The notes below the pieces were generated by a model. It saw nothing but the letters and a program-made list of their open reading frames with translations, made no database searches and had not been told where the DNA came from. From an uncultured Clostridia bacterium (GTDB lineage Bacteria > Bacillota_I > Bacilli_A > RF39 > UBA660), in assembly GCA_945871105.1 (NCBI GenBank), contig CAMBUO010000001.1, positions 123,120 through 164,995 of the forward strand: a DNA stretch of 41,876 bases. The letters run 5' to 3'. A program made the position numbers and the translations under genes. Positions 1 through 6,998 of the stretch are shown here, one piece after another. Positions within the stretch are counted from its first letter, which is position 1. Each line of letters begins with the position of its first letter.

Positions 1-1030
1 TTACTAAATTACTTTCATCAGCCATTTCTGGTTCTTGTAAAAAGGCAAATACTCTTTCACTAGCAGCTCCAGCACTTTGTAAATTCGTAGCTACTTGCGC
101 AATTTGCGACAATGGTTGAGTAAATAATCTAGCATAAATAATAAAGGCAACAATTACTCCGAAATCAATCACATTATTCAATGCTAATCCCGCACCGACC
201 ACACAAACACAAACATAACTAAAATTACCAATAAAATACATAAAAGGTTGCATTAATCCGGAATAAAAATGAGCCTTCATGGCACTATTAAACATTTGTT
301 CATTAATTTGATCAAATTCCTTTACTTCTGATTCAATCCCGTCATATGCTTTAACAATATTATGACCGGTATAAGTTTCTTCTATTTGACCATTTAAATT
401 TCCTATTTCTTCTTGAAATTGTTCAAAATATTTTTGAGATTTAACTAAAACTAAAGCCATAAACAAAAAACCAAACAAACTAGAGACAATTGCTGTTACA
501 GCCAAAATCCAATTAGTATAAAACATCATGAAAATCGTTCCAATTAATAAAGTAAGACTACTTACTAAAGTATCAATACTTTGATTAACCGTTTGACTTA
601 AAGTATCAACATCATTGGTAACACGGGACAAAACATCACCATAAGACGTTTTATCAAAATATTTTAAAGGTAAGCGATTAATTTTTTCACTAATTTCACT
701 ACGAAGTTTTTTTGAGAATTTATTGGTAACTGTTGACATAATATATCCTTCGATATAGTTAAAAAGAGCTCCAATACTATAAATTATAATCAAAAATAAA
801 GCTATACTTTTAATTTTATCTGAATCAATCGTTGTTTTTAACCCAGAAACAATTATATTTGTTATTTCTTTTATTTTATCAGGTCCAATAATTGAGAAAA
901 TTGATCCAATAAAAGCCAAAATAGTAGCTACAATAATAGGTATTAAATAAGGTTTTAAATAAAGAATAAAATTTTTCATTGATTTTTTTATATCTTTTGG
1001 TTTTTCAACTTTTCCTGGCCTACCTTTCAT
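1..1030 (-). CDS. ABC exporter permease/ATPase, partial (N-terminal transmembrane domain only)
   Basis: Reading leftward from the ATG at 1030-1028, about 343 codons stay open to the window edge, so the gene is cut. The visible part is a type IV ABC-exporter transmembrane domain. A basic N terminus (MKGRPGKVEKPKD) is followed by several hydrophobic helices and by motifs usual in this family, such as LPLKYFDKTSYGDVLSRVTND and QIAQVATNLQSAGAASERV. The nucleotide-binding domain lies outside the window. The start codon overlaps the stop of the upstream exporter gene as ATGA, so the two are translationally coupled. Together they look like a heterodimeric multidrug-type exporter (BmrC/BmrD or TM287/288 class). 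I expect this half to carry the consensus ATP site because the partner is degenerate. The substrate cannot be told from the sequence. Confidence 0.9.
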   Translation of the reverse strand, partial: MKGRPGKVEKPKDIKKSMKNFILYLKPYLIPIIVATILAFIGSIFSIIGPDKIKEITNIIVSGLKTTIDSDKIKSIALFLIIIYSIGALFNYIEGYIMSTVTNKFSKKLRSEISEKINRLPLKYFDKTSYGDVLSRVTNDVDTLSQTVNQSIDTLVSSLTLLIGTIFMMFYTNWILAVTAIVSSLFGFLFMALVLVKSQKYFEQFQEEIGNLNGQIEETYTGHNIVKAYDGIESEVKEFDQINEQMFNSAMKAHFYSGLMQPFMYFIGNFSYVCVCVVGAGLALNNVIDFGVIVAFIIYARLFTQPLSQIAQVATNLQSAGAASERVFAFLQEPEMADESNLV

Positions 1031-2772
1031 TGTAATTCCTCCTCTCCTAATTGACTCTTAGCTATTTCTTGATAAACAGAACAATCCTTTAATAATTCTT
1101 GATGAGTTCCCATGCCAACTACTTCACCATTATCAAGAACAATAATTTTATCAGCTTCAATAATGGTTCCAATTCTTTGAGCAACTATTAAAGTTGTAGC
1201 ATCTTTAGTATATTTTTTTAAATCTCTTCGTAATTTATAATCGGTTTGATAATCAAGAGCAGAAAAAGTATCATCAAAAATATATATCTCTGGTTTTCTA
1301 GCTATAGCTCTAGCAATCGATAATCTTTGTTTTTGACCACCCGAAACATTAGTTCCACCTCTTGCAATAAACGAATCAATACCATCATCTTTTTGCATTA
1401 CAAAATCATAAGCTTGACTTACTAAAAGAGCATTTTTCATATCTTCATCAGTTATTTCTTGAGAAGTTTTACCATAAGCTATATTTTCTTTAATTGTTCC
1501 TCGAAACATAAAAGCTTTTTGGGGTACATAACCAATTTTTTCATGTAAAGATTCTAACTTATATTTTTTAACATCAATTCCATCTACGAAAATATTACCA
1601 TCTGTTGCATCATAAAAACGTGGAATTAAATTAATTAAAGTTGATTTTCCTGAACCTGTTCCCCCAATAAAAGCAATCGTTTCCCCTTTTTTAGCTTTAA
1701 AAGAAATATTTTTTATCATATAATCATCAGCATCAGGATATTTAAAAGATACATTTTTAAATTCAACTGTTCCTTCTTCTTTACTATTAGTAACAGTCCC
1801 ATCTTTAATCTTGCTATCACATTCTAAAACTTCACTTATTCTTTTAGCTGAAACACTAGCTCTTGGATAAATTAAGAAAATCATAACCAACATCATAAAA
1901 GACATAACTATTTGCATAGCATAAGTTGAAAAAACAACCATATCACTAAAAATAGTTAACCTATCTAATAAATTAGCTTGATTAATTAAAATAGCACCAA
2001 TAAAATAAATTCCTAAAGTTAAACATGACATCATTAAAGACATAAAAGGTGACATAATTCCCATTACTCTTTGATTAAATAATTGCGTATTAGTTAACTT
2101 AAAATTAGCCTCATTAAATTTATTCGTTTGATAATTTGAAGCATTAAAAGCCCTAATAACACGAATACCTGTTAAATTTTCTCTTGTAATACGATTTAAA
2201 TTATCCGTTAACTTTTGGACAATTTTAAATCTTGGCATAACAATAGAAATAATAATAGTTATTACAATTAAAAGTAAGAAAACAGCAATAAAAGTTAACA
2301 TACTAAATTTCATATTTTTACCAGCTATTTTTATAATAGCCATACAAGCCATAATAGGAGCTTTAACTAAAGCTTGTAAACCAAAAGAAATTAACATTTG
2401 TACTTGCCCAACATCATTAGTTGTTCTAGTAATTAAACTTGAAACTGAAAAATCTTTTATTTCTTCCATGCTAAATCCTAAAACTTTTTGATAAATTCTT
2501 TTTCTTGTTACTTGTCCAAAATGACTAGCTAAATAAGTTGCCAAATACCCAACAACTACACTTGATAATAAACTACCAAAAGCACAAATCAACATATATA
2601 TTCCTTGTTTTAAAATATCAGCAACCGATCCAGTTGTTTGAACTAAAGTTGTAATATTAGACATATAATCAGGTAATCTTAAATCTAAAATAACCTGTAA
2701 AACTACAAATGCAATAGCAATAAACATGTATAAATAATCTTTTTTATTAAAATTCTTAAATAATTTAAGCAT
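1027..2772 (-). CDS. Heterodimeric ABC exporter, half with degenerate ATP site
   Basis: A 581-residue half-transporter with an N-terminal six-helix exporter domain (about residues 15-310) and a C-terminal nucleotide-binding domain. Walker A is GGTGSGKST (370-378), the signature is VSGGQ (476-480), and Walker B is IYIFDD (496-501). The residue after the Walker B Asp is Asp501 instead of the catalytic Glu, and the switch His is Gln532 (VAQR). Both substitutions mark the degenerate-site subunit of heterodimeric exporters such as TM287 or BmrC. Its stop overlaps the start of the partner gene by four bases. The start is supported by AAGAAGG upstream, and a promoter lies at 2794-2821. It acts in the cytoplasmic membrane, probably exporting drugs, lipids or peptides; the substrate is unknown. 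Confidence 0.93.
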   Translation of the reverse strand: MLKLFKNFNKKDYLYMFIAIAFVVLQVILDLRLPDYMSNITTLVQTTGSVADILKQGIYMLICAFGSLLSSVVVGYLATYLASHFGQVTRKRIYQKVLGFSMEEIKDFSVSSLITRTTNDVGQVQMLISFGLQALVKAPIMACMAIIKIAGKNMKFSMLTFIAVFLLLIVITIIISIVMPRFKIVQKLTDNLNRITRENLTGIRVIRAFNASNYQTNKFNEANFKLTNTQLFNQRVMGIMSPFMSLMMSCLTLGIYFIGAILINQANLLDRLTIFSDMVVFSTYAMQIVMSFMMLVMIFLIYPRASVSAKRISEVLECDSKIKDGTVTNSKEEGTVEFKNVSFKYPDADDYMIKNISFKAKKGETIAFIGGTGSGKSTLINLIPRFYDATDGNIFVDGIDVKKYKLESLHEKIGYVPQKAFMFRGTIKENIAYGKTSQEITDEDMKNALLVSQAYDFVMQKDDGIDSFIARGGTNVSGGQKQRLSIARAIARKPEIYIFDDTFSALDYQTDYKLRRDLKKYTKDATTLIVAQRIGTIIEADKIIVLDNGEVVGMGTHQELLKDCSVYQEIAKSQLGEEELQ

Positions 2773-2994
2773 ACTTACCTTCTTTCCTTAATTATTATAA
2801 ACAATAAATATTTAAAAGCAATAAACAATTAAACTAATTTAATCAATATTCCAAAAAACATTAATATTATAAATCAGTTTTATGAAAATTTGATGAAAAA
2901 ATAAAAATAATTAAAAAAATATAATTTAACTTTTACACCCCTATTACCTATTTTAATAATTCGTTTTTTTTAAACAAAAAGTTTAATTTTTCTC
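2773..2994. other. AT-rich intergenic stretch without a gene
   Basis: Apart from the exporter promoter at its left edge, this stretch is almost pure A/T and shows no open frame with a ribosome binding site. The next recognisable element is the strong + strand promoter starting at 2995. Confidence 0.6.
2794..2821 (-). promoter_or_regulatory. Promoter of the ABC exporter operon
   Basis: On the minus strand, TTGCTT (2816-2821), a 16-bp spacer and a consensus TATAAT (2794-2799) lie just upstream of the exporter start at 2772. Confidence 0.55.
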
Positions 2995-3023
2995 TTGACA
3001 AATCAGGTTCAATCGATTAATAT
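2995..3023 (+). promoter_or_regulatory. Consensus sigma-A promoter driving a small RNA
   Basis: TTGACA (2995-3000), a 17-bp spacer and TAATAT (3018-3023) form a near-perfect vegetative promoter. The predicted start is about 3030, exactly where a 9-bp hairpin begins. No + strand protein gene follows before a terminator at 3143-3167. Confidence 0.8.
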
Positions 3024-3029
3024 AGTAAC

Positions 3030-3167
3030 TACCAATTCGGTTATTAGGCGAATTGGTCGCTAGTATCACACTAGCCAACCCCTTTTTATTCTTTTTATAG
3101 AGACTGTCCAATCAGGGGGTGACAGTCTCCTTTATTTGGGAAAAGATAGGCAATACCTATCTTTTTT
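3030..3167 (+). ncRNA. Unidentified structured small RNA (about 138 nt)
   Basis: The element is bounded by a consensus promoter (2995-3023) and an intrinsic terminator (3143-3167). Hairpin 1 pairs ACCAATTCG (3031-3039) with CGAATTGGT (3049-3057). Hairpin 2 pairs GCTAGT (3059-3064) with ACTAGC (3070-3075). Hairpin 3 pairs GAGACTGTC (3100-3108) with GACAGTCTC (3121-3129). The loop of hairpin 3, AGGGGGT (3114-3120), can pair with ACCCCTT (3078-3084), giving a possible pseudoknot. There is no ATG on the + strand in this interval. It does not show the SRP RNA conserved loop, a tmRNA tag frame or a tRNA-like end, and it is too short and multi-hairpinned for 6S RNA. No downstream gene on the same strand is available for riboswitch control. 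I cannot place it in a known family. Confidence 0.7.
3143..3167 (+). terminator. Bidirectional intrinsic terminator (small RNA / sortase)
   Basis: AAGATAGG and CCTATCTT form an 8-bp stem around the loop CAATA, followed by a T run on the + strand. On the minus strand the same stem is followed by TTTTCCC. It overlaps the last codons of the sortase gene and therefore ends both converging transcripts. Confidence 0.8.
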
Positions 3168-4014
3168 CTTCTTTAATTAGTTTTCCATGAATAACTAATT
3201 TTTCTTTTTTATTATAACAAGTTGATAAAGTAATAATACGATTATTACTATTAACTTCTGTTTCAAAGTTATAATAACTTCTTTTGATTATTTTATCTAA
3301 AAATGCTTGATAACTATCTAAATTATCAAAATTAATATATAAATAATCACTAGTTGTTGGGATTACATATAAACTAAATACTTTATAAACTAAATTAGCT
3401 TCTTCGGTTGATATCTTTATATAATGATTATCTTTATTATTAAACCAATCTTTACTTGTATATAGATTTTTTAAAGGTCCAAACATAGCAAAGTTTATTC
3501 CACCATGAGCATAAATAATGGTATTTTTATCACTATTATTACTTTTATTTCGATAATCTAAAAAGACCCAACCACCTATATTATATGTTTTATCAAATGA
3601 ATGAGTTAAATAATAACTATTATCTTTAGTTTGGACATAAGGATAATTTATACCAGCACCAACGACATTAATCCAACCGACAGTTTCATTATTAATATCT
3701 TTTAAATTATTAAAATCAACCGAAATAAATGGAACTTTTAAATACTCATAATAATAATTAATTTTCTCTTCTGTTTCTACTATTTCTTCATCTAAAAAAT
3801 CACTAGGTATATTTTCGATATCAAATCCCTCATTATCTTTTATCTCTACTAAAGAATTAATATTATCAATTAATTTATCAGTAGCTCTTTTTTGATTCAT
3901 TCGATAAATAATTTTATAACTAGAATAAACAAAAGTAATTAATGAACCTATAATTATTAAAATTAAAAATATATTTTTCCATTTAATTCTTTTTTTCTTT
4001 TTTACTATTTTCAT
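3157..4014 (-). CDS. Class B sortase with Lys in place of the catalytic Arg
   Basis: A membrane-anchored cysteine transpeptidase of 285 residues. A basic N terminus and one transmembrane helix (about 14-30) precede an extracellular sortase domain. Class B features are VGWINV, YPYVQTKDNSYYL, IIYAHGG with catalytic His170, and TLSTC with catalytic Cys266. The Arg that normally stands before the last strand (RIVVVAK-type) is Lys272 in EKLVIHGKL, so the active site is unusual. Start: a GTG six bases upstream (4020) sits directly on the AGGAG, so the ATG at 4014, five bases after AGGAG, is preferred. No LPXTG- or NPQTN-type substrate is encoded nearby. It is a single gene with its own promoter (4030-4058). 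It may anchor a surface protein or build a pilus; the target is not visible here. Confidence 0.9.
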   Translation of the reverse strand: MKIVKKKKRIKWKNIFLILIIIGSLITFVYSSYKIIYRMNQKRATDKLIDNINSLVEIKDNEGFDIENIPSDFLDEEIVETEEKINYYYEYLKVPFISVDFNNLKDINNETVGWINVVGAGINYPYVQTKDNSYYLTHSFDKTYNIGGWVFLDYRNKSNNSDKNTIIYAHGGINFAMFGPLKNLYTSKDWFNNKDNHYIKISTEEANLVYKVFSLYVIPTTSDYLYINFDNLDSYQAFLDKIIKRSYYNFETEVNSNNRIITLSTCYNKKEKLVIHGKLIKEEKR

Positions 4015-4029
4015 AAACACTCCTACCTT

Positions 4030-4058
4030 ATTATAAACTTTAATATTATTTTTTTCAA
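4030..4058 (-). promoter_or_regulatory. Sortase promoter
   Basis: On the minus strand, TTGAAA (4053-4058), a 17-bp spacer and TATAAT (4030-4035). It lies back to back with the + strand promoter at 4069-4097. Confidence 0.75.
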
Positions 4059-4068
4059 TATCGTTGTT

Positions 4069-4097
4069 TTGCTTTTTTTTAATAAAAATGCTATAAT
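4069..4097 (+). promoter_or_regulatory. Promoter of the 4122-6536 operon
   Basis: TTGCTT (4069-4074), a 17-bp spacer and an extended -10, TGC-TATAAT (4089-4097). It is followed by the ribosome binding site AAAAGGGGG and the ATG at 4122. Confidence 0.7.
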
Positions 4098-4121
4098 AAT
4101 ACTATTCAAAAGGGGGTTATC

Positions 4122-5039
4122 ATGAATAATATTATTACCAGAGAAGAAAGAATAATTTTTCAAGATATTTTTAATTTAAATAAAAAAATAGCTAAACTAT
4201 ATAATAGATTAACTAATTTAGAAATTAATCAATTAATTGATACTTTAGAATATAAAAATATTAAAAAATATATTTCTATTTGTCAAGAAGTAGAAAATGA
4301 ATTATATCAAAAATTAGATTGTGATAAATTTCCTATTTACTTAGATTATTTGCAAAAAAATTTATATGATAATATTTCCGATTATGATGTTATTTGTTCT
4401 GATTTTGAAGATTTAATATTACATAAAAGAATTTATAATCGTATATCAAGTATGGAAACTAGTTTAATAATTGAAGATATTCAAAAAGAAAATGATGATA
4501 CTTTAGATAGTCAAAGAATCATGTTAGTTAATACTATTCACGAAGATTTTTTAAATCTATTTATTTTCTTTTTAAATGATTTTATTAATAATCCTATTTT
4601 TAATAAATATAAAGAAGATTTAATTAAAGCTAAATATAAAGTTTATTTTTTAAATAATCAATTAGAAAAAATGTTTTTACAAAATAGTACTCAAGATAAT
4701 ATCATTAATTGTTTTTCGACAGCAGATTTATTAACTATTGAAAAAAAAGAATTACATCATCTAGTTTATATTTATATTAATAAATATATAAAAAAATACT
4801 TTCCTAAATTATTAGAAATAACTGATGACATGTATAAAGATGATGAAAAAGTAAGGCTATCTTTATTATATCAAGCTTTAATTAAAAGTAGTTTAGAAAT
4901 ATGTAATCTTGATTTTCGTATTCACAAACAAGATGGAGAAATTAGTAATATAATGAGTAAAAATATCTTAGAAAATATTAAAGATAATCGTGGAAGTTAT
5001 CATCTTATTAAATTAAGATCAGAAAGGATTAATATATGA
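4122..5039 (+). CDS. Unknown all-helical cytoplasmic protein
   Basis: A 305-residue protein I do not recognise. It has no signal peptide, no transmembrane segment and no Cys/His metal cluster. The sequence is rich in Leu, Ile, Asn, Lys and Glu in heptad-like patterns and is predicted mostly helical. It is the first gene of an operon. It has a strong ribosome binding site (AAAAGGGGG, six bases before ATG), and its stop overlaps the ATG of the methyltransferase gene by four bases (ATGA). Coupling to two RNA-modification genes suggests, without proof, a role in translation or ribosome biology. The three genes may also simply share a transcript. Confidence 0.8.
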   Translation: MNNIITREERIIFQDIFNLNKKIAKLYNRLTNLEINQLIDTLEYKNIKKYISICQEVENELYQKLDCDKFPIYLDYLQKNLYDNISDYDVICSDFEDLILHKRIYNRISSMETSLIIEDIQKENDDTLDSQRIMLVNTIHEDFLNLFIFFLNDFINNPIFNKYKEDLIKAKYKVYFLNNQLEKMFLQNSTQDNIINCFSTADLLTIEKKELHHLVYIYINKYIKKYFPKLLEITDDMYKDDEKVRLSLLYQALIKSSLEICNLDFRIHKQDGEISNIMSKNILENIKDNRGSYHLIKLRSERINI

Positions 5040-5878
5040 AAGTAGTAGAAGATTTTTTTGATTATGAAATAATTGATGCAGGTTTTGGCATGAAATATGA
5101 AAGATGGAAAGATGTTTATTTATTAAGACCAGATCCTTTAGCAATGTGGGATAAAGAAATTAAAACAGATAAATTAGATGCTATATACCATCGTAGTAAT
5201 AAAGGTGGTGGTTACTGGGAAAGTTATAAGAATTTAGAAAATTTTCAAGTAAGTTATCAGGATTTAAAATTTAATTTAAAACAAATGGGGTTTAAACATA
5301 CAGGATTATTCCCTGAACAAGCTGTTAATTGGAATTATCTACGTGATAAAATTAAAAATAGAAAAAATGTTAACGTTTTAAATTTATTTGCTTATACCGG
5401 TGGAGCAAGTATTGCTTGTTTAAAAGAAGGAGCTAGTGTTGTTCATGTTGATTCAAGTAAAGGAATGATTGATTGGGCTAAAAGTAATGTTAAATTAAAT
5501 AATTTAGAAGATAAGCCAATTCGTTTTATTGTTGATGATACAATTAAGTTTGTTAAAAGAGAAATAAGACGAGGCCATAAATATGATATTATTATTATGG
5601 ATCCCCCTAGTTACGGTAAAGGTGCTAATGGTGAAATTTGGTCTTTAGAAAAAGATTTATATAATTTAGTTAATTTAGTTCAAGAATTATTATCAGATAA
5701 TCCTATTTGTATTATGATTAATTCTTACTCTGGTTTATCACCTATTATCTTAGAAGATATTTTAAAATTAACTGATCAAAGAAGTGGTCATATTTCTTCT
5801 TATGAAATCGGTTTAAAAATCACGAATAATAATTTAATTTTACCAGCTGGTATTACAGGAATCGTTGAATATGAATAA
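5036..5878 (+). CDS. Class I SAM-dependent methyltransferase (COG1092 / RlmI-like)
   Basis: A 280-residue methyltransferase related to the catalytic part of 23S rRNA cytosine-5 methyltransferases (PF10672 type). Motif I is LNLFAYTGGAS (115-125), the acidic SAM-binding turn is VVHVDSS (135-141), and motif IV is DPPSYG (189-194). The segment LFPEQAVNW (91-99) is typical of this family. The N-terminal PUA domain of RlmI is absent. It probably methylates rRNA in the cytoplasm; the target base is not defined by sequence. The start is the ATG overlapping the previous stop (ATGA), and the stop overlaps the next gene by eight bases, so it is the middle gene of a tightly coupled operon. Confidence 0.88.
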   Translation: MKVVEDFFDYEIIDAGFGMKYERWKDVYLLRPDPLAMWDKEIKTDKLDAIYHRSNKGGGYWESYKNLENFQVSYQDLKFNLKQMGFKHTGLFPEQAVNWNYLRDKIKNRKNVNVLNLFAYTGGASIACLKEGASVVHVDSSKGMIDWAKSNVKLNNLEDKPIRFIVDDTIKFVKREIRRGHKYDIIIMDPPSYGKGANGEIWSLEKDLYNLVNLVQELLSDNPICIMINSYSGLSPIILEDILKLTDQRSGHISSYEIGLKITNNNLILPAGITGIVEYE

Positions 5879-6536
5879 TATTAATATTTTATATGAAGAT
5901 AATCATTTATTGGTAGTTTTAAAACCTGTTAATGTTTTAAGTCAAAGTGATAATACTAAAGATTTAGATTTACAAACCATGTTAAAAAATTATTTAAAAA
6001 GAAAATATCAAAAACCAGGTAATGTTTATTTAGGTCTTGTTCATCGTTTAGATAGACCAACAGGAGGTATCATGGTATTTGCTAAAACTAGTAAATGTGC
6101 TGCTCGTTTAACAGAACAAATTCAAAATAAAAATTTCCAAAAAAGTTATTTAGCTGTTATTCGAGGTAAAACCAAAAAAGAAGATACTTTAATTGATTAC
6201 TTAGAAAAAAAAGGTAATATCAGCGTTATCTCTAATCAAGAACAAGGAAAATATGCTAAGTTAACTTATAAAACACTAGAATATTTAGAAAAAGAAAACT
6301 TATCCTTAGTCAAAATAAATTTAGAAACGGGAAGAAATCACCAAATTAGATTACAATTTAAATCAAGAAATTTACCTCTTTATGGGGATAATAAATATAA
6401 TAAGGAAAAAAATAAAAATTTAGGTTTATATGCTTATAAATTAGTTTTTTATCATCCCATAACAAAAGAAAGATTAGAATTTACTAACTATCCTACTTAT
6501 AATCCTTTTAATAAATTTAAAAACATTAAAGATTAA
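5871..6536 (+). CDS. RluA-family pseudouridine synthase
   Basis: A 221-residue enzyme of the RluA/RluD family that isomerises uridine to pseudouridine in rRNA or tRNA. The catalytic motif HRLDRPTGG (58-66) carries Asp61. Family motifs VVLKPVNV near the N terminus, KSYLAVIRG, and LETGRNHQIRLQF further on are all present. There is no N-terminal S4 domain, so it resembles RluA/RluC-like short members. A TTG six bases upstream (5865) is possible, but the ATG at 5871 sits ten bases after AGGA and is preferred. It overlaps the methyltransferase by eight bases, making a three-gene RNA-modification operon that ends at the terminator 6519-6553. The target uridine is unknown. Confidence 0.92.
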   Translation: MNNINILYEDNHLLVVLKPVNVLSQSDNTKDLDLQTMLKNYLKRKYQKPGNVYLGLVHRLDRPTGGIMVFAKTSKCAARLTEQIQNKNFQKSYLAVIRGKTKKEDTLIDYLEKKGNISVISNQEQGKYAKLTYKTLEYLEKENLSLVKINLETGRNHQIRLQFKSRNLPLYGDNKYNKEKNKNLGLYAYKLVFYHPITKERLEFTNYPTYNPFNKFKNIKD

Positions 6537-6553
6537 GTCCTTAATGTTTTTTT
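6519..6553. terminator. Bidirectional terminator between rluA-type gene and smpB
   Basis: AAAAACATTAA (6519-6529) pairs with TTAATGTTTTT (6541-6551) around an 11-base loop, with T runs on both strands. It ends the converging + strand operon and the smpB operon. Confidence 0.85.
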
Positions 6554-6998
6554 ATGCCTTATAATTATATTTTTGTAATTTACTAGCTTCTCTTTTTAAA
6601 TCTCTTTCTTTCATAGTTTCTCTTTTATCAAAGTTTTTCTTACCTTTACAAAGACCTAATAAGATTTTTACTTTATTTTTTTGCATATAAAGTTTTAAAG
6701 GAACAAGAGTTAATCCTTCTTGATCTACTTTATCCCGAAGTTTTAATATTTCTCTTTTATGAAGTAATAATTTTCTTGTTCTTCTTGGATCATGATTAAA
6801 GATATTTCCTTCTTTATATTCAGATATATGGGTATTTAATAGATATACTTCATTATTTCTAATTTTAGCATAACTATCTTTTAAATTAACTTTTCCTTCT
6901 CTAATGGCTTTAATCTCAGTTCCAGTTAAAACAATGCCACACTCAATTTCTTCTTGGATAAAATAATTAAAACGAGCTTCACGATTAATGACTTCCAT
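6552..6998 (-). CDS. smpB: SsrA-binding protein SmpB
   Basis: A 148-residue protein of normal SmpB length. It binds tmRNA and brings it to stalled ribosomes in trans-translation. Hallmarks are the opening NREARFNYFIQEEIECGIVLTGTEIK-type strand (first 30 residues), the VNLKDSYAKI segment, the NTHISEY segment, KLLLHKREI, and the basic tail with KKNFDKRETMKERD, which enters the decoding site. It follows capA with the stop TAA directly abutting its ATG, and its ribosome binding site GGAGGG lies inside the capA coding end. It is the last gene of rnr-capA-smpB. The linkage with rnr is widespread in Bacillota and fits joint removal of stalled mRNA. The ssrA gene itself is not in this window. Confidence 0.97.
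   Translation of the reverse strand: MEVINREARFNYFIQEEIECGIVLTGTEIKAIREGKVNLKDSYAKIRNNEVYLLNTHISEYKEGNIFNHDPRRTRKLLLHKREILKLRDKVDQEGLTLVPLKLYMQKNKVKILLGLCKGKKNFDKRETMKERDLKREASKLQKYNYKA

Noticed and set aside
3030-3167. Riboswitch or leader for a protein gene
   Set aside because: The next + strand gene starts at 4122 behind its own promoter, and a terminator plus a minus-strand gene lie between.
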